Below, piece after piece: positions 24,101 through 34,222 of a stretch of 64,000 bases of DNA. The stretch spans positions 213,558 through 277,557 of the forward strand of contig CDMY01000613.1 of assembly GCA_001179505.1 (NCBI GenBank). The letters are read 5' to 3'. Positions within the stretch are counted from its first letter, which is position 1, and every line of letters begins with the position of its first letter. The DNA is from Vitrella brassicaformis (taxonomy: Eukaryota; Sar; Vitrellaceae). The position numbers were made by a program, and so were the translations under genes. The notes beneath the pieces were generated by a model. That model saw only the letters and a program-made list of their open reading frames with translations, was not told the DNA's origin and ran no database searches.

Positions 24101-24655
24101 CTCTTCTTGAATATGGTGCTGCGCACATCGACCACGTGTGAGCCCATGGCATCCTGGATGGACACACACTCACACAGTCAGTGGCTGGCACGTCTGTGTA
24201 GAGCGACGGACAGACAGACGGCGTACTGTACCGAGAAGTCGAGGGAGATGGCCGAGCACGGCAGCGAGTGCAGTGTCATGTTCAGGTTCACACGCATCTT
24301 CTTCATGTCGGGCCCAGTGTCAATCACAAACCTGTAGCCTCAAGCACTTACAATCAATTACACGCAGCCGGCCGAGCACACAGCCCGCGATGCGATGCGG
24401 CTGTGTTCACTTTGCTTGCTGACCTTCTTCTGGGTTGCGGCGTGAGGAAGTTCTGCAGGCTGGTGTAGCCGAAAAAGACGATAAAGGCGAGGCACAGCAG
24501 CGAGAGGAATGAGTGATAGGGCGGCTCGGTCTGACTGCGGATCTCATACGGGATCTTGCTGCACCACACACACACACACAGACAGGCAGCAGTGCAGTAA
24601 TGCGCAGTCAGTCAGATCTGGCGCACCGAAAGAAGTCAAAGTCGCGAAATCCCAT
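21195..24655 (-). CDS. ERGIC3/Erv46-like COPII cargo receptor
   Basis: Around a dozen exons. Exon 1 encodes MGFRDFDFFRKIPYEIR; the next carries FLSLLCLAFIVFFGYTSLQNFL, the first membrane segment. Family hallmarks follow: MTLHSLPCSAISLDFS, GSHVVDVR, then TCGTCYGAGGDDDCCNTCSD with the paired-Cys signature, AYRLRRWALP, YGYFDTYRVPGNFHIAT, the HTIHHLSI segment, FFRYDIDPIRVEYYWE, and a C-terminal membrane segment around GGFLALTSFLSRLLD. Erv46/ERGIC3 cycles between ER and Golgi and carries cargo into COPII vesicles with Erv41. The protein is about 650-700 residues against roughly 380-400 in the family, because about 250 residues rich in Pro, Gln and Ala are inserted in the lumenal domain (about 22600-23400). 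It is divergent with the cyclin gene. Confidence 0.87.
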
Positions 24656-24932
24656 GGCTGCGCAAGATCTGTACTTCTGCCTCCTAGCAATAGGTCATCC
24701 CTTCACTGCACGCGTGAAAGCTAAGCTCGCAGACGTCGAGGGTTTCTCGGGTTCAGGGTTCGTTCCAGAAAAGCCCTGGAGAGGGTCTCGACAACAGCGG
24801 GACCTTCGCTGTTGTCGAGTTGTTCACTTCTTTTGTCGCTCTGTCCACTTTTTTGCGTCGTCCGTCCCTGTACTGACCATTTGGTACTGACTGGCGTCGA
24901 ATCGTCTCATTCTGCTCTCTCTACGCTGTCCG
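24656..24932. promoter_or_regulatory. Divergent promoter, Erv46 / cyclin, with perfect inverted repeat
   Basis: The 277 bp between start codons contains a perfect 13-bp inverted repeat: CTCGACAACAGCG at 24787-24799 and its complement at 24807-24819, with a 7-nt loop. It also has AGCTCGCAG at 24724-24732, a partial match to the 11-mer seen in other spacers. Confidence 0.55.
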
Positions 24933-26773
24933 ATGCCGAAAGCGGTATGTCAGGGCAGCAGGGCGTGCATGCAGTAGCCGCATCCACCGGCAGCCTCACA
25001 CTGATACGAACAATGTGTGTGTGTCATTGCAGGGCTCGAAGAAACCCGCATCAGGCCGCAGCCAGCCCTACTGCAAAGGCGGCAAGACCAAGAAGGCCAA
25101 ACAGAAGGCGACTGACCAGGTGCAGCTCACGATTCAGCGGCAGAATGCCGCCGAGCGAGAGGCCGTGTTCGGCAATGGCGGGATGGCGAAGCTCCAGGCC
25201 ATGACGCCCGACTACAGTGAGGCGGCGTTCAAGAACAACCTGACGGTGGCACAGCACCCCTCCATCATTCCCGCACACAAGAGCCGCGTAAGGAAGCAAA
25301 TCACACACACGCACTCTGACCATCCGGCGTGTGTGCATCGTGTGGTGGCTGTGGTGGTGTGGTGTGTGCAGGACCGTTATGAGGTGTCTGAGGAGTTCGT
25401 GCAGGGCTGCGGCAACACGTTCAAGCAGTTCCGCGCCTTCGCGGTGGACCGTGTGGCGGACGGCTGCGACCGCATGGACGTGGCGAGGGCGGCCCAGCGC
25501 CTGGCTGTGCGCCTCTTCGACCACTATGAGCACAAACGTAACTCCACACACACACACAGGGGATACACACACTGAACTCATTCCCTCTTTGCTGTGGTGT
25601 GGTGTGTTGTGGTGTGCAGTGTGGCAGCAGCGGAAGGACGAGACCGACCTGCTGGTCCGCAACCCAATGGCGGTACGTCAAATCAATCCACACACACACA
25701 GACAGACCCGAGAGCCGTGTGTGTGTGTGTGTGTATTGTGTCTGTCAGGTGGGTTTCGCGTGTCTGTTGATAGCGTCCAAGTACGAGGAGAAGGTGCCGG
25801 TGCCGGTGGCCCAGCTGGTCGACCTCATCAACGAGGTGCTGGCCAGCGGCATGAGGGACCGCACCTACACCGCCGTCGACCTCCTCAACTTGGAGATCCA
25901 CATACTCATGTGCGCCCGCACACAGAGGGAGGGAGGGAAGGGTGACACTTGTGTGTGTGGTGCTTGCAGGACGGTCGGCATGGAGTTGCCGGACTCGACT
26001 GTGGTCACGTTTGCTGATCGGTTCGCCAAGGCGGGCGGCATCGCCATGGGCTCCATGGAACACGCCTTCGTCCACTTCCTCCTGGTGAGTACACACACAC
26101 ACATCTCAACACCACAGCACACCATGGCACCACTCATATGTCTGTGTCGTGTTTGTGTGTGTGTGTGTGTGTGTGCAGGAGCTGTCGTTGACGGACTATA
26201 ACTTCTCCAAGTACAAGGCCAGCATGACCGCGGTATGGACACACACACACACACACACAATAGACACACACACATACAAACCAACGCCCATTTCTCGCCT
26301 CGCCCTCACTGTCTGTGTGTGGTGTTGATGACATGCTCCCATGCCATCGATCGGTCAGGCTGCTGCCGTATACATGAGCCGCAAGAAATTTCTGCTCCAG
26401 GAAGGCCAGCCGCTGCACGGCGAGAGAAGCTGGGTGCGTCTGACGGAGGAAAAGGAACACACCATGGATGTCGTGACGGCTGGGTGTTTGTCGTTTGTGT
26501 GTGTGTGCAGACGGACACGTTGGTGACAGTGACGGGCATCAAGAAGGGTGCGCTGTTTGGCGAGTGCGTCACGCGGCTCGGCGACCTGGGGAGGAGCTAC
26601 GGCAAACCCGACCAGGCTGTGGTGCGTCTACACGGCAGGCGCTCACTCTCACGGATGGACACACACACACTTCTCTGTGCGGATCTGTGTTGATGCAGTG
26701 CCAGCATGACGCGCTGATAGCTAAGTGGTCGCTGCCGGGCTACTTCGGCATCGGCAGCATCTTGTACTACTGA
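24933..26773 (+). CDS. Cyclin, mitotic A/B-like
   Basis: Nine to ten exons. The first is tiny (24933-24944, MPKA). The N-terminal 100 residues are basic and unstructured. The cyclin box reads MAVGFACLLIASKYEEKVPV, DLINEV, YTAVDLLNLEIHILM, then the second fold with FADRFAK, MEHAFVHFLLELSLTDYNFS and KYKASMTAAAAVYMSRK. The LIASKYEE and ELSLTDY elements are typical of A/B cyclins that activate cyclin-dependent kinases. The C terminus after the second fold (TDTLVTVTGIKKGALF..., ending GIGSILYY) is longer than usual and unassigned. No clear destruction box was found. The stop is at 26771-26773. Cyclin subclass is tentative. Confidence 0.8.
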
Positions 26774-27252
26774 TGCCCACACAAACCCCGAGACACACAT
26801 ACACACACACTGAAGTGAGCGACCAAGCACCACCACAGCCAGCGCACAGGCAATGTGCGATGTCATTACCTGCCGTGTGTGCAGCTGACTGTTTGGTTGA
26901 CTGCTTGGCTGGTGGTGATGCACTGACGGCGGGGCTGCATGCTGATGGGAGCCCCACCCTTACACACACACACACCACACCGATCCCCATACTCACCGTA
27001 GAGAGCGGGCGGGCGGATGAATTCATGGGCGAGACGCCACCGCCAGTGAGATCGATGTTTCTTTTGTCGTAAGGGGGCACGCCAAGTCACATAAACACAC
27101 ACAGTAGGTGGTGCAAAAGACGCCGACCGACTGACCACATGATAATACACAGGCAAAGAAGGAAGGACTCTCTTGGTGGAATTGCAAAACCGGCTGGCGT
27201 GTGGGGTGAATGGATGGTTGACGGTGTGGTACGGGGGTGGGCAGCATGATGG

Positions 27253-27285
<33 letters not shown>

Positions 27286-27592
27286 CGGCAAGCGGCCTGA
27301 CGCGAGAGACATTCATTACATGAAGCACTTATGTACGTGTAAAGGTCGATGACACGACACCATGGTCCATCACCCCAACGCCCCCTCTGATACAACCAAT
27401 GCCACCGGCCCTTCCTCCTGGGCCGCCGCAGACACGCAGACACCGAACGAGCCAGGCACACTGACAGCCGCGCCCGAATCCATTGCTCGACCCGGCCGAC
27501 ACCATATCTGTCCCATCCGCCCCTCTTGTTGATGAGCTCGGCCAACCGGCGAATGAAGCGATCGGCCTCCCTCCCATAGACGCCGTCACACG
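26774..27592. other. Convergent intergenic spacer
   Basis: Between the cyclin stop (+) and the small secreted protein stop (-). It contains a (GGAT)n array at about 27247-27293. A minus-strand open frame around 27480-27590 reads GVYGREADRFIRRLAELINK, which looks protein-like but has no splice site linking it to the upstream gene, so it is left unannotated. Confidence 0.45.
27247..27293. repeat. (GGAT)n tetranucleotide array
   Basis: About eleven GGAT units with two GGAC variants. The same tetranucleotide occurs in shorter form at 13376-13390 and 48258-48279. Confidence 0.9.
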
Positions 27593-28242
27593 TCACGGCA
27601 GCCGCTTACCGACCGTTCCTGTCGTTGTGCAGTAAAAGCCCTTGCTTTTGTTGGGGCGAATGCTTTTGAGCAGCCGCAGGGGCGGGGTGGAGCAGTCTGG
27701 GCCAAGGCTGAGCTCCATAGCTCGAGGGTCCGACGTCTTGGCCGGTGCAGGGATCCAATGGGGCGGCGGCTTGACGATCTTCCCGTCTGCGTCGACACGC
27801 GCACACCTGCCGATGCCCACGCCGCTCACATCGGGCCCCCCCATCGCGCTGTCCCCATCGCGAATGCTAACGCGCTTGACTATACACGTCTCGCCCTTGG
27901 GGCAATCGAAATGGCGGTGGTAGGAATAGCCGTTGTAGTAGTGCTTCTCGTACTCGATGCTCGCCTCCGATCGGTAATGTACGAAGGAGAGGACGCACAT
28001 CTTTGGCCCCGGCTGGAACGACGCGCGGCCGAGGGAATCTGTGGCAGACAGACACAACAAAAGATATGGCATTGCATGCAGACAGAGCAATATATGGCCT
28101 CTGGCCTTCTGCATGCACGGCAGGGTGTCGGTTGCCCGTTCGTACCGCTCAGGGCGCCACTCTGTGACTGCATGGGGATCCTGTTGGCATCGGCCAGATC
28201 CTGCTGCAATGCCGCTGCTGCCGCAACAAAACACAAAATCAT
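27593..28242 (-). CDS. Small secreted protein of unknown function
   Basis: Two exons (28242-28146 and 28038-27593) give 543 nt and 180 residues. The leader MILCFVAAAAALQ is signal-like but short, so an upstream coding exon is possible. The mature part has several Cys and aromatic residues (KMCVLSFVHY, YEKHYYNGYSYHRHFDCPKG, TCIVKRVSIRDGD, GIGRCARVDADG, GFYCTTTG), consistent with a compact disulfide-bonded extracellular domain. I do not recognise the family. It is divergent with a membrane-protein gene 216 bp away. Confidence 0.55.
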
Positions 28243-28458
28243 ATATCAGGCCCGTTTCCCATGCAATGTGCCCATATCACCGTCGCATTGGTGGGTGGCG
28301 CAGGAGAGAAGGAGCAGCAAGAGAACGAGGGGAGGCGCTATCGGAGCTTTCTTCGTCTCCCGGACCGTAGGCCCCCATAGAGTTCCGATTCACTGTTGGC
28401 CCCAAAAGGGAAGACGCCCCCATCGTGCCCTCACAGAAGTGACAGACGGAAAGAATCA
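28243..28458. promoter_or_regulatory. Divergent spacer, small secreted protein / membrane protein
   Basis: 216 bp between start codons. No copy of the shared 11-mer was found here. The minus strand encodes a leucine-rich stretch (LVLLLLLLSC) that lacks an in-frame Met. Confidence 0.4.
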
Positions 28459-30717
28459 ATGGGGGAGGTCAACGAAGTCACTATTGCTGAAGTCATCATC
28501 GACACGCCAGCTTCCTCACAGGAACAGCAGCAACCCATCACGAAGCTCAGCGACGAGAGCACGGGCGCGGCTGCGGCTGCGGAGACCTGTTCAGAGAAGG
28601 GGGCTGGGGACAATGAGGGCGGAGAAGAAGATGGGCAACCATTGCGGAGGGAGGAGTGCGAGTTGGCGGCCATGGTAGCTGAGTTTCGACTCTGTGCGGG
28701 ACCTGCAGCCTCCTTTCAGGAGTTCGAGACTCACTTACGCTATGAAGGGGATTCTTTTGTTGGTGCTGTGTTCACCCCGGAGCCCTTTTGGAAGACAGTG
28801 AGGCGGACGGCAAAGGTACTCGTCTTCCAAGTGGCCGCTGCGGCAACCATCGCATCTATTTGGTCTCTGATTTGGGTGGGATACTGGTGGGTCTGCTGTG
28901 CGAGAGGACGGTGGATGACAGTGCTTGATGTCGCTCGCCGGATTGTTATTGCCCTATGCTTTGTCACTATGGTGCTTCTCGTGGCTGAAGGCAGCTTTCG
29001 TGGGGCCCTCCATCGCTTGACAACCACGTGGCCCTTCTTCGCTCCCGCCGTCATCATACACGTCGGCGCTGTTGTGTTCTTCCACGTGGAGGTCTTGCTG
29101 CCTTACCGCATCATTGCGGTCTGTTTCATTTATACGCAGATGATCGTCCTCCCATTTGCGTAAGGAAGGAATAGATGAAGGACACTCTTAAAATTGCAGC
29201 TCACACTCTCTCGTGTGCTCCCCGCAGGGTCTTCCGCCAGATGGCTCGGACATCGAGGACAGTCGTGAGGAAGCGGCGCTATGTCCTCCAAATGGGGCTC
29301 GTATTCTTTCTGCTAGCGACTATTCCGTCTTCAACACGATCCTACTTCCTGCCGCTTGCCAAAGACGCAGCGAGCGGTGGCGGAAGTGCTCGCGGCAGGA
29401 GCATTGTCGTCATCACTTGGTTGCTCGCAATGTCTCCTGTTGTTGCACTCTGTAAGGACATCGTAGTGCACCATTCTCGTATGCCTTCAATTGGCCTTCA
29501 GTGACGGCGCTGGTCCGTTCATTGCGCGACGGTCCTGCACTGCAGACGGGTCCGGCGATCTCTTATCCGGCTGTAGTTTTGGTTCTCTTTCCACGGATCG
29601 TACAAGCAGAGATGCAGCATCTGTCGTCTCAGGTGAGTTGGACTATGCTGCCTGTGCCTTGTCCAAATTCCTCTTCCTTCTCTCGTCTCTTCCCAGGTTT
29701 TGACCTCACTAATCCTTGCGTCATTCGACTTGTATGTGCCCATAGCCACAGCACAACAGAGATGCATGCATGCGTGTGTATATATGTGTGTGTGCATGTG
29801 TATGTCAGAGTATCTGACATGGCCATCCCATATGGTTGGTAACAGACATGACACTCTGTCTGTCTCTCTGTCTGTCTGTCTGTGCATGCAGTGATGCTTC
29901 TTGGCGGTGCAGCTAAGAGAGCTTTGGTGCGGTGCCTGCTGTCATGCGAAGCACGCAGGAAAGTCCGACATCAGCATTCAAATGACACGTCCCACACCAT
30001 CGCTGCCGAAGACACCAAAAACACTAAAGAAACAATCACCGACAAGCAGCCTCCGGCCAAACTGCTCAGCCGTCTGTCAAGTACCGTGATGAGCTTCTAC
30101 ACAAGGAGTCGCACAGGTGACAGCACTCTTTTCAGCCGCCAATTGCTGAGGTCCTTGAGCTCGTTTCTCGATGTCCCCACACGAGTTGTCCAGTTCAGGC
30201 TTCACCCAATATTCCTCAGAAGACTCAGCGACGTAAGGGAGGAGCAAGTGAATTGTCTTCATACCTTCAAATCCACGTCTCGCTGTTCTGGCTGATTTCC
30301 GTCGATCAGCGATGAATGCAGCAGGTGCACGCTTACGGATTGGTGGAACTTACGGTGCTCATTCTCACCAACCTATGCATCATCACTCTCGACCAGGTGC
30401 TGTCTCCATCGGTTCCGCAGCTGCTTGAAAGGATGGCTGGTCTGCTGATCATGGTGTTTATCGAGCTGGTCTTTGAGGGCGTGCTGTTCATCTGGTTGGT
30501 CCGGTCCGCCGATTTGCCCCTCCTTAGAAGCATGGCGGAGCCCGGTTCTATGAAGATGTATGTAGTCGGACTGGCGATCGGCGGCGGCCTATGTATGCTT
30601 CGTGGAGGGCCATACTTTGTGCTGTGGAACTTGAGCGCTGTGGATGAAAGCAGATACGGCCAAATGGGGATGCAGGAGTTCTGTCCATATCACTCGACCC
30701 TGCAAGGTCTGCCATAG
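28459..30717 (+). CDS. Multi-pass membrane protein of unknown family
   Basis: About six exons. The N-terminal 115 residues are acidic and cytosolic in character. Hydrophobic segments follow: VLVFQVAAAATIASIWSLIW, RIVIALCFVTMVLLVAEG, FFAPAVIIHVGAVVFFHVEV, IIAVCFIYTQMIVLPF, then after an intron LVFFLLATIP, IVVITWLLAMSPVVALC, more helices, and finally LVELTVLILTNLCIITLD and LIMVFIELVFEGVLFIWLV. The exon change at 30231-30329 (donor GTAAGG, acceptor GCAGCAG) keeps frame. The junctions near 29455-29500 and 29765-29890 are less certain. There may be eight or more membrane helices. No transporter or channel signature was recognised. This gene has fewer microsatellites in its introns than its neighbours. 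Confidence 0.6.
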
Positions 30718-31409
30718 GCTTCGTGATGACTTGTGTACGCGTAGAGATGAGATCAAGGAGTAGGTATAGAGCGGTAAACGACTGTCTGGCCTGCCTTGTG
30801 AATATACCAACGGTATGGCATGGCACAAGGGACTTTTGCTTACGTCAATGTGTCATTTGTGGCAATTAACGAATGTGGACAATGCTGAGACACTCTTGAC
30901 GTGAGTGGCTGGGATCTCTTTGTCTTCGAAGCCTGTATGCCTGGCCGTCTCGCTGATGTTCACTGAAGAATTTTCTTGATGTCTGTCGTGTCTCTCCTCA
31001 TTCGCAGGGTCGTCAATCACTCATATGCGATATGCGGCTGTAAATGTATATATACACGTACTTATGTCTCATCTGCATTTCCGCTTTCCTTCCATGTATA
31101 TCCTTGTGTATATCAATTTGTATGTACGCGCCGTCCAGACCTCGCCAGTCGATCTCTCGTTCGCTGCCCGTCTTTGTGTGCCGTACATGGTTGTTGCTCG
31201 GCGTTTCCTTCTTACTTTCGTGTAGTCGTTGCACTGACGGCCTTGAGTTATGGATGGACTTCTGTGTCCTTCTATCTACCGTAGATCAACCCCGTATCTA
31301 CCGTGGAATCACGTCACCCTCCGGCCGCGGCCCCCCGAGCCGCGGCCCCGTTCGGCCCCTGGTTTGTCCCTGCTCTCCCCTCCGGCCACCTCCCCTCTTC
31401 TTCTCCTCC
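30718..31409. other. Intergenic region, no gene seen
   Basis: Between two genes on the + strand. It holds a TA-rich stretch (about 31044-31065) and, just before the next start, two copies of CCGCGGCCCC within 31324-31349. This should contain the promoter of the next gene. Confidence 0.4.
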
Positions 31410-32162
31410 ATGGATGCCACTGCCTCCAGCAGTCTCGCGTCCAGTCGAAGGTGAGCGACAATCACAACGACCTCCCCCACCCACCCCCAAATGATCCATG
31501 ACGGATGCTCCTTCCATTGTGGGTGCATGCGTGGCTGATGGATGCAGGTTCTGCATAAGCGACAGCAGCCACATCCACTACCTCAACCATTCCCTCGGGC
31601 TCGTTTCGGATGCACATGAGGTCAGACTCAATGAATGGCCCCCCTTCCCTCATGACGTGCACTGCTCATGCCGCCCATGCAGCGTCTGCGGCGGCATGAG
31701 CACGTGACAGACGAAGAGCTGCTCATGACGGGGGTCTCCAAGGAGGGGCACGGTGACCGACCAAGCAGTCAGAGAAAAAAGAGGAACGTGTGTTGTCTGT
31801 CGTTTGCTACTCATGCGCACACAGGGCGGGCTGCCTACTTGAAGTCCCGCAAAAGGCTCAGCCCACAGGAGCGGTAGGCAAAGGCCAACACCTGAGAGAC
31901 CGTATGTAACGCTTCAAGCGCCTGTCTGCCTGCAGCTATCGGCGTCCGATGACGGCCAGCCAGGAGATCGGCTGGAGGGCATGGGAGCCGCCGAAGAAGA
32001 CGAGTTTCTACGTGCGGAAGCCGCTCATCCAGGCCACCTTCTACCGACCCACAGGCGTATGCCGCCGGCCCATTCACAGAGAGACACGGATGCCTTGTGC
32101 TGTCTGATATCTCTCTTTGTTTGTGCTTGCAGGCGTTCGATGCCTGGAAGACTGACAAATGA
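31410..32162 (+). CDS. Small conserved-looking protein, possibly axonemal
   Basis: Six exons joined in frame, roughly 31410-31450, 31548-31619, 31681-31750, 31825-31875, 31936-32059 and 32133-32162, giving about 125 residues. The protein starts MDATASSSLASSRRFCISDS and contains SSHIHYLNHSLGLVSD, HEHVTDEELLMTG, RRPMTASQEIGWRAWEPP and KTSFYVRKPLIQATFYRP. It is soluble, basic and lacks a signal. The short Tyr/Thr-containing phrases are reminiscent of small ciliary microtubule inner proteins, but I cannot assign a family. Consistent phase across five introns supports it as a real gene. Confidence 0.6.
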
Positions 32163-32421
32163 CCGTGGTGGCGCTGCGCAGGAGGAGTACATTGGAATGC
32201 ACGTGTGTGTCTCGTTGAGTCAACTCTTGCACGCAAAATGCAGAAGGAAGGATGGTCAGCCTGATTGAGGATTCAATGAGGAATATACATTACATATGTC
32301 GTGGGCCAATGTATACGGACTTACACGAGCTGCTGTACACTGCATCCAACGCTCGTCAGATCACTCACTGATAGGACGAGTGAGCGCATGTACGCCACAC
32401 ACTGATCCTTACTAGATGCCC
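32163..32421. other. Convergent spacer
   Basis: 259 bp between the stops of the small + gene and the SWIB-SAM gene; no further feature was seen. Confidence 0.4.
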
Positions 32422-34061
32422 TCAGGAGTCTTCCTTCTTGACCACTGGGGCCGCCATTCTCCCACCTGCACCATTCGACGGGTTCGTCAGCTCATTGAGA
32501 CGGTCCAGCACTCGGGCAATCAAGAAGGGGGCCTGTTGTGTTTGTCATCGCGACACAGACGCAGAAGGAATCACACGCACACACGCGTGAGTGACGAACC
32601 GGCAGGTGTGGTGAAGGCCATCCCATCGACTTACCGTAAGCCCGAGTCCCCTTAGATCATGCTCATTGAAGCGACTGAACGTCCTGACAGACAGACAGAC
32701 AGACCGACAAAGGCGTTGCACACAGCAAGATGCATGTGCTGCTGACCCCTCCCTGCCCTCTTACTTTCCGTCGACACCGAACCGCTCGCAGGCAGCGGCA
32801 AGCTCCGGCAGGTCCATGCCAAGCCGAAGCATGCTGGCGACCTGACCTGTGCTCCACACCTCCAACCCTGACACGCGCAAGCAGAGAGAGGCACGGGCAT
32901 GCCCATACCCACCTCCCTTCCATCTACCTGTCCGGGGCGGCAGATAGATCTCCTGTCCAATACTTATCCTCTCCTGCCCGTCGTTGCCCTCTTTGCCTTG
33001 GAAGACCACGGCCTCAGCCCGCAGAGTCGACCCCTTGTCTGCGTGCAGCCCCTCCAGCCGCCCCCTCCCCTCACACACCAACACACCTGCACCACCACGG
33101 CCCTCCCTCCTGAGGCCGCTGACATCCACCTCAGTCGTCACACAGCAACCTGACCCCTCCTCGGTGCTGGCGGCAGTGGCCTGCACCCGTAGTCTGTCGT
33201 GGCACCACAGGCTGCCCAGCCTTGCCGTCAGGGCGGCCTTGACGTGAAGAGTGACGGACGAGGGCGTGATGGACTCCAGAGCCACTCGCCCGTCGATGAC
33301 CGCTGGAGGGAGGGGGGGAGGGGGAAGGGCAGGAGCTGAGGACGGGCCGGCCTTATGCCTCTTGGCGCCATCAGCCCTTTCTTTCACCGGCCGCTTCTTG
33401 GGTAGTGCCGTGTCTGTCGGCTGATGTTGCTGCTGCTGCTCATGAGGAGCAAGTGCCGCAGAAGAGGCCTGGTCCTCGCCAACACCACCACCACCATCAC
33501 GACCATCACCATTACTATCCGGCTCGTCGCTGCCTGATGACGCCCCCGATGACTCGTCTTCGTCTGGGCTGTCTAGATGGCTGTCATCCTCCTGGCCTGT
33601 GCCGTCCTCAGTGGAGCCATGATAGAGCAGATGGGGCTGCAGAACCGTGTTGACGTGCGGGATGGCCTCATCGCTGCCGCCGGCGATGCAAAACGACGGC
33701 ACGTTGAGCAGAGAGCGGAGCGGTTCGTCGCACACGGCCACTCGGCCGTTTGCGGGGTCGACCAGTCGTCGATCCTTGACATACTGCCACAGTCTCTTGA
33801 CGACCTCAGGACGGCTCAGCCTCTCCTCACATCTCAGGAATGCTCGCAACGGGGCCGAGAGAAGAATCTGACACACACAAGAATGCCACTCCCTGCGTTT
33901 TCACGTTCAAAATGGGTCTGCTGCAGGGAGAGCTGCCTGCCTGCCTGCCTGCCTGCCTGTTGATGCCACTCACTGACCGGCTTCTGTATCGAGGTGCGCC
34001 CCGCCTCGCGTTTTTTGGCACTCACACGTCGCCTTCTTCTCCGCCGCTTCTTCTGAACCAT
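32422..34061 (-). CDS. SWIB/MDM2-domain protein with C-terminal SAM domain
   Basis: Five exons. Exon 1 starts at 34061 with the highly basic MVQKKRRRRRRRVSAKKRE, a likely nuclear signal. The SWIB fold follows: SAPLRAFLRCEERLSRPEVV, KRLWQYVKDRRLVDP, CDEPLRSLLNV. Next come a long acidic and Pro/Gln-rich linker and a beta-rich middle region (about 33300-32950). The last three exons join to a SAM domain, VWSTGQVASMLRLGMDLPEL, AACERFGVDGKTFSRFNEHD, LRGLGLTAPFLIARVLDRLNEL. Stopping at the first exon would cut the SAM domain in half; splicing at 32762 (donor GTAAGA) restores it. SWIB domains occur in chromatin remodelling subunits and SAM domains multimerise, so a chromatin role is inferred. An upstream in-frame Met at 34199 is possible but would leave almost no promoter. 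Confidence 0.8.
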
Positions 34062-34222
34062 CGTTGCGCTTCTCCTTTGCTCTGCTCTGCGGCTTTCCTT
34101 TCCCTGTTCCCTGCAGCAGCAATTTTGCGAGCTTGAATGTGCGAGCTTGAAAAAGATCTGCATTCGCATGAAAAACCTGACGATCCTGTTGCGATGCATT
34201 CGCTGATTCGCCGTGAGCCGTG
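34062..34222. promoter_or_regulatory. Divergent promoter, SWIB-SAM / LON-like, with 11-mer and tandem 14-bp repeat
   Basis: The 161 bp between starts contains TTTTGCGAGCT at 34123-34133. TGCGAGCTTGAA is repeated at 34126-34137 and 34140-34151, a 14-bp period. Confidence 0.6.

Noticed and set aside
27330..27596. Protein-like minus frame (GVYGREADRFIRRLAELINK) as a continuation of the small secreted gene
   Set aside because: No acceptor in the required phase was found and a stop intervenes in every simple join; it may be the remnant of an older C terminus.
28277..28459. Leu-rich leader (LVLLLLLLSCATHQC) as first exon of the small secreted protein
   Set aside because: That frame has an upstream stop and no Met, so it cannot start translation without a further unseen exon.
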